Part shown: positions 23,411-32,039 of the stretch, piece after piece
Position numbering within the stretch: position 1 is the first letter of the stretch
Layout of the letters: each line of letters opens with the position of its first letter
Assembly (NCBI GenBank): GCA_964399985.1
Contig: CAYNRY010000001.1
Location: forward strand, 1-64,000
Direction of reading: 5' to 3'
Length of the DNA: 64,000 bases
From: Micavibrio_B sp964399985
Lineage (GTDB): Bacteria > Pseudomonadota > Alphaproteobacteria > Micavibrionales > Micavibrionaceae
Made by a program: the position numbers and the translations under genes
The notes under the pieces: model-generated
The model's input: the letters and a program-made list of their open reading frames with translations, nothing else
Database searches by the model: none
What the model was told of the DNA's origin: nothing

Positions 23411-25186
23411 TTACCTGCGGTTAAAAAGTTTTTCTATATCTTTGAGCGACAAATGAATAAAAGTCGGGCGGCCATGATTACATTGCGAGGCAAGGGGCGT
23501 TATTTCCATCTTTCGCAAAAGCGCGTTCATTTCAATCACATTCAGGCGGCGGCCAGAACGTACCGAGCCATGACAGGCCATGGTCGATAAAAGTGCATTG
23601 ATCTTTTCTTCCAGAAGGCCGGAGCTTTCCTTGTCTTTCAGCTCGTCGAGGATGTCCGAAAGTAATGACTTGATATCGATGCGGCCTGATAAAATCGCGG
23701 GGATCGAACGTACCGCAATTGCACCGCTGCCAAAGGCTTCGATATCAACGCCCAGCCGTGACAGGTTTTGAGCTTCAGCAAGCAGAAAGCCGATATCGCT
23801 ATCACTGAAAGATAAAATTTCCGGCGTTAGCAAGCCCTGTTTCTCGATGCCGCGCTCTTCCATCTGCGCTTTGAAATTCTCATAGACGAGGCGTTCATGC
23901 GCGGCATGCTGGTCGACCAGAACAAGGCCGTCTTCGGTCTGTGCGACGATGTAATTCTCATGGATTTGCGCCCGAGCGGAGCCAAGCGGATAATTTATCT
24001 CCGGCATTTGCTGTGGTAATTCTTCCATACGGGCAGATGGCTGAATATCCATTGCGGGTTGGTAAAACGGCGCAATCTTCTCTGCCAGATTACCGTAGGC
24101 TGGAGCCGAAGGCATGGAAGAAGGATAGGAAATATTCTGGCGAAAACTCGATAAAGTCTGGATGCCGAGACTGGAACTGGTTTGCGGTCCGCTCTGGTGC
24201 AGGGCATGCCGGATAGAGCTAACGATCAGACCTCGCACAAGGGCGTTGTCGCGATAGCGTACTTCCGCTTTCGCCGGATGGACATTAACGTCGACGTCTT
24301 CTGAAGAAAGCTCGAGAAATAAAGTCACAACTGGATAACGATCCCGCGCCAGAACATCCCGATAGGCGGCGCGTACAGCGCCGAGCATGAATTTATCTTT
24401 CACGGCGCGGCCATTGACGAAAAGATACTGGTCAAGCGAGGTGCCCACATTATAGGTCGGGAGGCTAATGCGGCCTGTGAGCTTGACGCCTTGGCGCTCT
24501 GTCGAAAGGGCAATCGAGTTATCGAGAAACTCTGCGCCCATTACGTCTTTCAGGCGCTGCTTAAACTGTTCATCCGCATCGTGCGTCAGGACCGGATAAT
24601 GAAAGACGGATGCGCCGTTATGCGACAGGCGAAAGGCAATGTCGGGGCGCGTGAGCGCAAGGCGGTATATGCAGTCTTTGACGGCGGCATATTCAGCATT
24701 TGTGGTTTTAAGAAATTTTAGCCTTGCTGGTGTCGAATAAAAAAGATCGCGCACTTCGATAGTCGTGCCTTCGGCCTGCGTTCCGGGTTTCGGATCGGAT
24801 TTATTCCCGTCTTCGGCGGTAATTTCCCAAGCTTCGCCATTATCGCGGCTTCGCGTCGAAATTTTCATGCGGCTGACCGAGGCAATAGACGGCAAAGCTT
24901 CCCCGCGAAAACCCAGATGATGAATAGCCAGCAAATCGTCAGAGGGAAGCTTGGAGGTGGCGTGGCGATCGAGGGCTGCGATAAGATCGTCTTTGGGCAT
25001 GCCGTGGCCGTTATCGCGAATGGCGATCATGGTTTTGCCGCCCTCTCGCAGATCGATCTCGATCCAGCTCGCCCCGGCATCGATCGAATTTTCGACCAGC
25101 TCTTTCACGGCGGCGGAAGGACGTTCAATCACCTCACCGGCGGCAATCTGGTTGACCAAATGGTCTGGTAAATATCTGACGGGCAT
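23411..25186 (-). CDS. mutL: DNA mismatch repair protein MutL, endonuclease type
   Basis: Protein of 591 aa. The GHKL ATPase domain has IAAGEVIERP (about 13-22) and DNGHGMPKDDL and GFRGEALPSI. The C-terminal domain has DQHAAHERLVYE, matching the metal-binding DQHA(x2)E(x4)E motif of nicking MutL, plus ACHGSVRSGR and CNHGRPT. This points to MMR that nicks through MutL itself and not MutH. Upstream lies the pentapeptide-repeat gene on the same strand. Confidence 0.97.
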   Translation of the reverse strand: MPVRYLPDHLVNQIAAGEVIERPSAAVKELVENSIDAGASWIEIDLREGGKTMIAIRDNGHGMPKDDLIAALDRHATSKLPSDDLLAIHHLGFRGEALPSIASVSRMKISTRSRDNGEAWEITAEDGNKSDPKPGTQAEGTTIEVRDLFYSTPARLKFLKTTNAEYAAVKDCIYRLALTRPDIAFRLSHNGASVFHYPVLTHDADEQFKQRLKDVMGAEFLDNSIALSTERQGVKLTGRISLPTYNVGTSLDQYLFVNGRAVKDKFMLGAVRAAYRDVLARDRYPVVTLFLELSSEDVDVNVHPAKAEVRYRDNALVRGLIVSSIRHALHQSGPQTSSSLGIQTLSSFRQNISYPSSMPSAPAYGNLAEKIAPFYQPAMDIQPSARMEELPQQMPEINYPLGSARAQIHENYIVAQTEDGLVLVDQHAAHERLVYENFKAQMEERGIEKQGLLTPEILSFSDSDIGFLLAEAQNLSRLGVDIEAFGSGAIAVRSIPAILSGRIDIKSLLSDILDELKDKESSGLLEEKINALLSTMACHGSVRSGRRLNVIEMNALLRKMEITPLASQCNHGRPTFIHLSLKDIEKLFNRR

Positions 25187-25232
25187 AGAGTGAAATTAGG
25201 GCAGGTGAGGCGAAACTGCCAATATAATATGA

Positions 25233-26639
25233 TTAATTCTGGAAGTTTTCCGGCAGAATCGCGCCTGTTAAATCGGCATCTTTGAAATCCGCCTTTGCCA
25301 GCAAGGCGCCGGTCAGGTCGGCCCCGGCCAGATTTGCATTACGCAGTCGGGCACCGGTCAGATTAGCCCCCTTTAAATTAGCCCCTGACAGATCGACAGG
25401 GAGAAGGCGGCCGGATTGGAGCTTAAGCGGGCACAAATTCACCGAAGACAAATCCGCGCCGGAAAAATCAGCCCCTTTAAAGCTTGAGCCGCGCATATCG
25501 GCTTCTTTCATATTGGCTTTGCTGAAATTGCTGCCATCGAAAGAAGAGCTTTGCATTTGCGCTTTGATAAAGAGCATGCCGCTGAAATTAATGTCTTTGG
25601 CAATCGCCATGATCAAAGGGTATTGACCGATATTGGGTATAGAATGAAGGTCAAGACCTGCCAGATCGAGCCTTTCGCCTTGCGCTCCGGCAAACTGGAT
25701 CCATTTAGCATGTTCGCGCAATTTGCGGTGAAGTTCGTTTTCGGAAACGCTTAGATCGACTCCGCTTGCGGCAAAAGCGGCTTCTTCCTGCGCGCTCAAA
25801 TCTAGGCCGGAATGACGCGCGGCAATTTCCTCGGGCGATAAATCGAGATCGCTTTCGCGGACAACTTCTGTTTGGGCTGAAAGATCAAGATTGGCGTCGC
25901 GTGAGTAAGCATCTTCTACTTGAGACAGATCCAAAGTTGTTTCATGAAGATTTACTTGATCTGTTTTTGAAAGATCCAGATCGGAATCTCGCGCCCCTTT
26001 TTCCTGCCCTTTCAATACAAAATCACTATCCCGTTTATCGTGCTTTTCGCCTTCCAATACAAAATCCGTTTCACGGGTTTGTGGCTTTTCTTTTTCGTAG
26101 GCGTAATCGCTTTCAGGCGCAGGCGCTATTTTCTTCTTCGATAGATCAAGATCGGTGGCCCAGCCTGGAGGAGCTTCTTTATGGCTGTAATCTATCACTT
26201 TTTCTTCAACGGCGGCTTCCGTGGCAGCCTTTATTTCTTTCTCTTCTTTGAGAGAAAGCTTTTTCTCAACCCTTGAACCAGCCCTTGTATCGGCCTTGGT
26301 AAAATTCGCATTCTCGGTCAGGGCGTCCGTTAAATCCGCGCCGCGCAAATCGGCTCTTTCAAATGAAGCATTTTTAAGATTGGCACCGATTAGGTCACAG
26401 CTATAAAATACAGCGCCATTGAATTTGCCGTTGGAGAGATTTGCCTTGTTTAGATTGGAGCCAGTGAAATCGGCGCCCGATAAATCGGCTCCATGAAAAT
26501 AGAGCCCTGATAAATCCTTGAATTTTAAAACAGCGCGCGCACCGCCGCGTTTGCCAAGGTTAAAAATAACCTGTTTACGAATGACATCGTCTAATTCTGT
26601 CTGCGACAGGCGGTCGGATGGTTTAGTCGGATCGGCCAT
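25233..26639 (-). CDS. Pentapeptide-repeat protein with central 14-15-aa tandem repeat
   Basis: Protein of 468 aa with three regions. The N-terminal part (about 40-120) is a pentapeptide repeat with many A(D/N)L units. The centre (about 160-310) is charged, low-complexity, and consists of about ten degenerate units of 14-15 residues built round (D/E)SDLDLS. The C-terminal part (about 325-465) is a second pentapeptide block. Pentapeptide repeats form a right-handed quadrilateral beta-helix, often used as a protein interaction surface. No signal peptide is seen. Function unknown; it lies between pgi and mutL. Confidence 0.75.
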   Translation of the reverse strand: MADPTKPSDRLSQTELDDVIRKQVIFNLGKRGGARAVLKFKDLSGLYFHGADLSGADFTGSNLNKANLSNGKFNGAVFYSCDLIGANLKNASFERADLRGADLTDALTENANFTKADTRAGSRVEKKLSLKEEKEIKAATEAAVEEKVIDYSHKEAPPGWATDLDLSKKKIAPAPESDYAYEKEKPQTRETDFVLEGEKHDKRDSDFVLKGQEKGARDSDLDLSKTDQVNLHETTLDLSQVEDAYSRDANLDLSAQTEVVRESDLDLSPEEIAARHSGLDLSAQEEAAFAASGVDLSVSENELHRKLREHAKWIQFAGAQGERLDLAGLDLHSIPNIGQYPLIMAIAKDINFSGMLFIKAQMQSSSFDGSNFSKANMKEADMRGSSFKGADFSGADLSSVNLCPLKLQSGRLLPVDLSGANLKGANLTGARLRNANLAGADLTGALLAKADFKDADLTGAILPENFQN

Positions 26640-26654
26640 ACTTAATAGTATCGC

Positions 26655-28244
26655 TTATTTAAGCCCATATATGAAGGGCTGAAGATAGGCCATCTGCCCT
26701 TTTGTGGAAGAATCGAATGTTTCCGGAATGTCTTTATTGTTATAGGCGTCGATTAAACCGTTGGCGGCGACTTTGCCGAGTTCAACGCCCGGCTGATCAT
26801 AGCTATTGAGATTCCAGACAATGCCTTGAACGAAAACCTTATGCTCATACAAAGCAATCAGCGTGCCAAGCGCGCGGGGTGATAATTCCGGTAAGATAAT
26901 CGTGGTGCTCGGGCGGTTGCCTTCATAGACACGGAACGGATCGCCATCCGCCTCTTCCACGGTCTGGCCGCGCGCCAAGGCGCGGGATTGCGCCTGCATG
27001 TTCGAAACAAGCGCAATATGATGGGCAGGGTCTAGTTTATGGCGAGGCTTGGCGCAGGCGATGAAATCGATCGGGATGACATCTGTTCCCTGATGAACGA
27101 GTTGCATATAGGAATGCTGGCTATCGGTACCTGTTTCTCCGTATACTTGTGGCCCGGTTTCATATTCTACGCGAACACCTTCGCGGTCGACGGATTTGCC
27201 ATTCGATTCCATATCCATTTGCTGAATAAATTTTGCGAATTTGGCAAGGCGTGCGTCATAAGGTGCAAAAAGATGCGTTTTAAGATCAAGATAATTGCGG
27301 TTCCAGATACCGATCATCCCAAGCAGGACCGGTATATTTTTCTCAAGCGGTGCTGTCTGGAAATGCGTATCGGCAGCATGAGCACCGTTCAAAAATTCCT
27401 GGAATCCGTCCGGGCCAATGGCGAGCATGACGGAAAGACCAATCGGAGACCAGACAGAATAGCGCCCGCCGACCCAGTCTTCGAATTTGAAAATATTCTT
27501 CGGATCAATGCCGAAGTCACTAACTTTTTCGGCATTCGTCGACAAGGCAACGAAATGATTTTTAATATCGTCCTGTTTCATACCTTGATTTAAGAACCAT
27601 GTTTTTGCCGAATTGGCGTTCAGCATGGTCTCCTGCGTCGTGAAGGTTTTCGAGGCGATGACAAAAAGAGTGGTTTTGGGATTAAGGCCTTCGAGAGCGC
27701 TGCTTAAATCCTGTCCGTCGACGTTAGAGACGAAACGAATTTCGGGACCATCCTGATAAGGTTTCAAGGCCTCGGTCACAAAACGCGGACCTAAATCCGA
27801 ACCGCCGATACCGATATTTACAACATGCGTAATAACGCCTGCCTCGCGGATTTTGTGCGCGAATGATTTCATGTGGCGAAGTTCTTCATGAACGGCAGGG
27901 ATGACGTTATTGCCGCCGATCAAAACTTCCTGATCTTCAGGCGTGCGTAGTGCCATATGCTGAACGGCGCGGCCTTCGGATGTATTGATTTTTTCTCCGG
28001 CAAAAAGACGCGTGCGCCATTGCTCAAGATTTTGCGCTTCGGCCAGTTGCGTCAAAAGGGTGAGGGTTTCTTTGGTAATACGCTGTTTTGAGAAATCAAA
28101 AAGCATACCCTCAAAGACCAGGCTTAGTTCTTCAAAGCGATTCTTTTCTTCCAGAAGATTGCGCAAATGCGCCTTCGCCATCTTTGAGAAATGGGAAGTC
28201 AGTTCTTGATGGGCGGCTGTTGCTGTAAAGCTGTTATTTGACAT
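26655..28244 (-). CDS. pgi: Glucose-6-phosphate isomerase
   Basis: Protein of 529 aa with the PGI core: the SIS fold motifs VNIGIGGSDLGP (about 144-155) and ASKTFTTQETM (about 199-209), and the catalytic GTDSQHSYMQLVHQGT segment (about 365-380). Interconverts glucose-6-phosphate and fructose-6-phosphate in glycolysis. Its start overlaps the end of the upstream M16 gene by 11 bases. Placement between M16 peptidases and mutL fits an alphaproteobacterial arrangement. Confidence 0.97.
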   Translation of the reverse strand: MSNNSFTATAAHQELTSHFSKMAKAHLRNLLEEKNRFEELSLVFEGMLFDFSKQRITKETLTLLTQLAEAQNLEQWRTRLFAGEKINTSEGRAVQHMALRTPEDQEVLIGGNNVIPAVHEELRHMKSFAHKIREAGVITHVVNIGIGGSDLGPRFVTEALKPYQDGPEIRFVSNVDGQDLSSALEGLNPKTTLFVIASKTFTTQETMLNANSAKTWFLNQGMKQDDIKNHFVALSTNAEKVSDFGIDPKNIFKFEDWVGGRYSVWSPIGLSVMLAIGPDGFQEFLNGAHAADTHFQTAPLEKNIPVLLGMIGIWNRNYLDLKTHLFAPYDARLAKFAKFIQQMDMESNGKSVDREGVRVEYETGPQVYGETGTDSQHSYMQLVHQGTDVIPIDFIACAKPRHKLDPAHHIALVSNMQAQSRALARGQTVEEADGDPFRVYEGNRPSTTIILPELSPRALGTLIALYEHKVFVQGIVWNLNSYDQPGVELGKVAANGLIDAYNNKDIPETFDSSTKGQMAYLQPFIYGLK

Positions 28245-29580
28245 TTGGCAGGTCCGTCATGGTTTTTGTCGGGGTTATATTTACAGGATCGCCGACCATG
28301 ATAATACTTAATTTTGACAGGTCGAGTAATCGATTGGCGGCGCGTTTGACATCGTCTGCGGTTACTTTTCGCAAGCCTTCTTCGCGGATGTCGAGATAGT
28401 TTTTCGGCAAGTTATAACGCTGGAAAGTTAGCATCGTACCGGCGATCTGGTCGGTGGAGGTAAGGCCAAGTGGCATTGAGCCAATCAAATAGGATTGTGC
28501 ATCCTTGATTTCCTGCGCGCTGACTTCCTCCGCTTTGATACGTTCGAATTCCTTGCGGCTAAGATCGATAACTTGCTCTACATTCTTGTTCTCTGTCGAG
28601 GTAGAAAGAGTAAACATCGCTGCATGATCCATCATCTCCATGCCCGTATAAATGCCATAGGTGAGGCCGTTCTTTTCCCGCACGACTTCCGTTAGGCGAG
28701 AGCCAAAACCGGAAGAGCCGAGAATGAAATTCATGATATCGGCGGCAAGATAATCTGGGTCACCGATGTGAATGCCCGGCAATGTGGCCATGATAATCGT
28801 TTGCGGAATCGGCAGTTTTAATAAAGTTGTCGTCGGCTGGTCGCTGAATTCGACATCGCTGATTTTGACAGGCGAAGCTTTGGATGGAAGTTCACCAAAG
28901 GTTTTATCGAGCAAGACAGATAAATCGGCTTCGCTGATATCGCCCGCCACCGATACGATCAAACGGTCGCGTGTTAAATCTTTCGCGAGTTTTTCTTTCA
29001 AATGCGTCGGCGTAATTTTTGGTAAAGAAGACAATGTTCCGCCGCTATTCATCGCATAAGGGTGGCCGTCATAGATAACTGAATTTAACAGTCGTGCCGC
29101 GACCCAGTCCGGCTCTGTCATATCCGAGCGGATGCGCGTGATATTGGCGGCAATCATGCGGTTGACGGCTTCCTGATCGAAGCGCGGCTTGGTAAGGGCA
29201 AGCTGTAATAGCGAGAACGCTTCATCGCGATTCTTGGTCAGGGTTTTCAGGCTACCGCCGAAATCGTCGCGTCCGGCGGAGAAAGACAGACTGATCGACT
29301 TATTATCGAGAATGCCCTGAAACTGCTCGCTGGTGTAATTACCCGCACCTTCATCGAGCGTGTTGGAGAGAAGACGGCTAAGGCCCTGCAAGTCTTGTGG
29401 ATCATTGACGGCACCCGCACCGCTAAAACTGTATTTTAGCGAGATGACAGGAATGGAATGATCCTCGACCAGCCATGCAGTGATCCCGCTTTTTGATTTT
29501 ACTTCCTTGATATTTAAAATCGCGGCTTGGGCCGGAAAAGAAAATCCAAGAAGTACGATGGTCAGTAATAATTTTTTCAT
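28234..29580 (-). CDS. M16-family peptidase homologue, probably inactive partner
   Basis: Protein of 448 aa with a signal peptide (cleavage likely near residue 19, after AQA). The M16 fold is clear, but at the position of the HxxEH zinc site it reads LQGLSRLLSNTLDEGAG, with no histidines. This is the usual pattern of the non-catalytic subunit in bacterial M16 pairs. The C-terminal M16 domain contains LGSSGFGSRLTEVVREKNGLTYGI. Periplasmic or outer-membrane-facing location is inferred. Overlaps the active M16 gene by 4 bases. Confidence 0.88.
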   Translation of the reverse strand: MKKLLLTIVLLGFSFPAQAAILNIKEVKSKSGITAWLVEDHSIPVISLKYSFSGAGAVNDPQDLQGLSRLLSNTLDEGAGNYTSEQFQGILDNKSISLSFSAGRDDFGGSLKTLTKNRDEAFSLLQLALTKPRFDQEAVNRMIAANITRIRSDMTEPDWVAARLLNSVIYDGHPYAMNSGGTLSSLPKITPTHLKEKLAKDLTRDRLIVSVAGDISEADLSVLLDKTFGELPSKASPVKISDVEFSDQPTTTLLKLPIPQTIIMATLPGIHIGDPDYLAADIMNFILGSSGFGSRLTEVVREKNGLTYGIYTGMEMMDHAAMFTLSTSTENKNVEQVIDLSRKEFERIKAEEVSAQEIKDAQSYLIGSMPLGLTSTDQIAGTMLTFQRYNLPKNYLDIREEGLRKVTADDVKRAANRLLDLSKLSIIMVGDPVNITPTKTMTDLPNVK

Positions 29581-30953
29581 GGTGCGACCTCTACTTTACC
29601 TTCGGGTGGCAGCATATAGCCGGTAACAGGCTGATAGTCGGGATTATCCGGGTCCATGTATTTCTTCAAAACGCGCGTGACGTCTTCCGGCGTAACCTCG
29701 GATATGCGCGCCGGCCAGTATTCGACATCATCGAGCGTTGCGCCAGAGGCCAGCGCCTGACCGATTGTCATGGCAGGGCCCATCACGCTATCGCGGGCAT
29801 AGGCGGCGGAATCAATAAGCCGTTCCTTGGCTTTTTCAACTTCTTCTGCAGCGATACTTTTTTTGATCATGGCGCGGAATTCCAGATCGATCACCGACTC
29901 AAGTTTTTTGAGCGTTACGCCTTCGGCAGGCGTGGCATAAATCCAGATACTACCCTGACCGCGATTGGCATCGTCGTAATTCATATCGATATCGACGGCA
30001 ATTTTTTGCTGAACCGCCAGCGATTGATAAAGCCTTGTCGATGCGCCGCCGCTAATAACGTTTTGCAATACTTGCAGCGCATAGGCGTCTTTTTTGTTCT
30101 GGACAAAAGACGGGGCGATAAAAGCGCGCATGAATACGGGTTGTTGAACGGCTTTGTCATGGAATTCAAGCGTTGTCGGAGCGGCGAGTTTCGGCACGTC
30201 AGGGCGAACATGTTCACCGATCTCTTTTTTCGGCAATATGCCGTAATATTTCTGCGCGAAAGTTTTCATCTGGTCCAGCGTCACGTCACCGGAGACGATC
30301 AGAATGGAATTATTCGGTGCATACCATTTGTCATGATAATTTTTTGCATGCGCCCAAGTAATTTTCGGCATCTCCTGTTTCCAGCCGATAATCGGAATGC
30401 CGTAAGGTGTCGTGTTATAGAGGACTGATCTCATTTGTTCAGAGAATAAAGCTTTCGGATCGTTATCAGTCCTTTGGCGGCGCTCCTCGATAATGACCTG
30501 ATGCTCGGGCGCAATTTCAGCTAAAGGCGGCGCGATATTAATCATACGGTCGGCTTCCATCGCCATCACGATGGGTAAACGTTCTTTTGCGATCGATTGG
30601 TAGTAGGCGGTGTAATCCCATGAGGTGAAGGCATTGTCGTTGCCGCCCATCGAGCGGATCAGTTTCGAGAATTTACCGGGGCCGATGGCTTTCGTGCCTT
30701 TGAACATCAAATGTTCGAGGAAATGCGCTTCGCCGGATACGCCGTCACCTTGCAGCTCGTCAGCAGAGCCGACTTTGTACCACAGCATGTGGGTGACAAC
30801 CGGCGCGCGGTGATTGGGAATAACGACGACCTGCATCCCGTTATCGAGCGTAAAGGTTTCCGCGTTGTAAACCTTGCCCATTGCCTGATCCTGCGCCATC
30901 GCCGGTACGGATAAGGCAAGGATGCTTGCAAACAGGAGCAAAGTTTTTTTCAT
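29577..30953 (-). CDS. M16-family zinc peptidase, active subunit
   Basis: Protein of 458 aa when started at 30953. Signal peptide (MKKTLLLFASILALSVPAMA) with cleavage after residue 20. The zinc motif HFLEH is at residues 77-81, with downstream glutamates in VIIEERRQ. A longer reading from 31028 would place 25 residues before the signal peptide and overlap the previous gene, so the shorter start is preferred. Pairs with the degenerate M16 protein; likely a periplasmic peptide-degrading heterodimer. Confidence 0.92.
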   Translation of the reverse strand: MKKTLLLFASILALSVPAMAQDQAMGKVYNAETFTLDNGMQVVVIPNHRAPVVTHMLWYKVGSADELQGDGVSGEAHFLEHLMFKGTKAIGPGKFSKLIRSMGGNDNAFTSWDYTAYYQSIAKERLPIVMAMEADRMINIAPPLAEIAPEHQVIIEERRQRTDNDPKALFSEQMRSVLYNTTPYGIPIIGWKQEMPKITWAHAKNYHDKWYAPNNSILIVSGDVTLDQMKTFAQKYYGILPKKEIGEHVRPDVPKLAAPTTLEFHDKAVQQPVFMRAFIAPSFVQNKKDAYALQVLQNVISGGASTRLYQSLAVQQKIAVDIDMNYDDANRGQGSIWIYATPAEGVTLKKLESVIDLEFRAMIKKSIAAEEVEKAKERLIDSAAYARDSVMGPAMTIGQALASGATLDDVEYWPARISEVTPEDVTRVLKKYMDPDNPDYQPVTGYMLPPEGKVEVAP

Positions 30954-30954
30954 G

Positions 30955-31461
30955 TCATTCTTCAATCGATGGGGTTTCGCCAGCCTGTTTTTGCCTGATG
31001 CGCTTGGCTTCGGCAGGAGCATCGACAATCAGGGCGGCGCCTGCGTCATCCTTATTGCCCCAGTTCATGATACGCTTGGCGACAGGGCGATTTTTCTCGG
31101 CACCCTCGACGGCTTCGCGGTCGACGATATTGCGGATATTGGTAACGGCGTTCGTTGCGCCTGCTTTCTGCAGCAGTGCGGATTCACCCGTAGATGATTG
31201 TTCAAGCATAGGGACCGAGCTGCCCAGAATAGCGGCTTGCGCTGCTTGTTCAGGGCTGGCTTCTTGCGGGCGCTGCATGCCCGGGCGAGGCTCCGGCAGC
31301 GACGAAATCTGGTTGAGGTCTGGCGGAATTTCAAGCGGCGCGCGTTTGACGACGGCGAATTCGTCCGGCGTACGGCGGGTCAAGCCAAGTTCCTGTTTTG
31401 CGCGCGCACATCCGCTTAAAATTGTCGCTGACATCAGGGAAATGATAAGAAGTTTTTTCAT
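30955..31461 (-). CDS. DUF3035 lipoprotein
   Basis: Protein of 168 aa with a lipobox (ILSGC, Cys18). It carries the DUF3035 core motif RRTPDEFAVVKRAPLEIPPD just after the signal. Such lipoproteins sit between lspA and M16 genes in many alphaproteobacteria. A role in outer-membrane assembly (a BamF-like component has been proposed for alphaproteobacteria) is possible but not shown here. Overlaps the lspA stop by 4 bases. Confidence 0.85.
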   Translation of the reverse strand: MKKLLIISLMSATILSGCARAKQELGLTRRTPDEFAVVKRAPLEIPPDLNQISSLPEPRPGMQRPQEASPEQAAQAAILGSSVPMLEQSSTGESALLQKAGATNAVTNIRNIVDREAVEGAEKNRPVAKRIMNWGNKDDAGAALIVDAPAEAKRIRQKQAGETPSIEE

Positions 31462-32039
31462 GCCGGATCCGAAACTGGTTTGTTTGAATTTTCTTTACCT
31501 GAGAGTAGCGTATGAAGAGCCAGTCCCGCAACGCCTAGCACGATGCAGGAATCGGCAACGTTGAAGGCGGGCCAGTGATATCCTGCGACGTGAAAATCGA
31601 GGAAATCGGCGACTGCGCCAAATCGTGCGCGGTCCCAGACATTGCTGAGCGCGCCGGAAATTACCATGGCTAAAGGTAGGGCAGCTAAAAGAGATGTCGA
31701 GCGCCACATCCAGATAATGAAGAATGTGGTGAGGCCCAGGGCCATGGCCATCAAAGCATAGGGCATAAAGCTATGAGTGCTGGCGAACATGCCGAAACTG
31801 ACGCCTTTGTTCCAGACCATCACAAGATTAAAGTACGATGTGATCTCGCTCTGGTAAGGCGGAAAGCGTTCTTGCGGCAAGCTGGTCAGCCAGGTCCAGA
31901 AGTCGAGACTTGCGCCATCGGCATAAAAATCACGCGGGCGGAAATACATTTCGATCACATACCATTTGCTCCACTGGTCAAGGAAAGCGAGAGCGACGAT
32001 AATAAATAGTCCGATCAAGAGGCGGGTGGTCTTGCTCAT
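31458..32039 (-). CDS. lspA: Lipoprotein signal peptidase (signal peptidase II)
   Basis: Protein of 193 aa with four membrane segments. The two catalytic-aspartate motifs are visible: VISGALSNVWDRARFGAVADFLDF and FNVADSCIVLG. It cleaves prolipoproteins such as the adjacent DUF3035 lipoprotein. A longer insert near residues 38-65 makes it slightly bigger than the 164-aa E. coli enzyme. Overlaps the ileS end by one base. Confidence 0.95.
   Translation of the reverse strand: MSKTTRLLIGLFIIVALAFLDQWSKWYVIEMYFRPRDFYADGASLDFWTWLTSLPQERFPPYQSEITSYFNLVMVWNKGVSFGMFASTHSFMPYALMAMALGLTTFFIIWMWRSTSLLAALPLAMVISGALSNVWDRARFGAVADFLDFHVAGYHWPAFNVADSCIVLGVAGLALHTLLSGKENSNKPVSDPA

Noticed and set aside
30954..31028. 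Longer N-terminus for the active M16 peptidase
   Set aside because: The extension overlaps the upstream gene and precedes the signal peptide.
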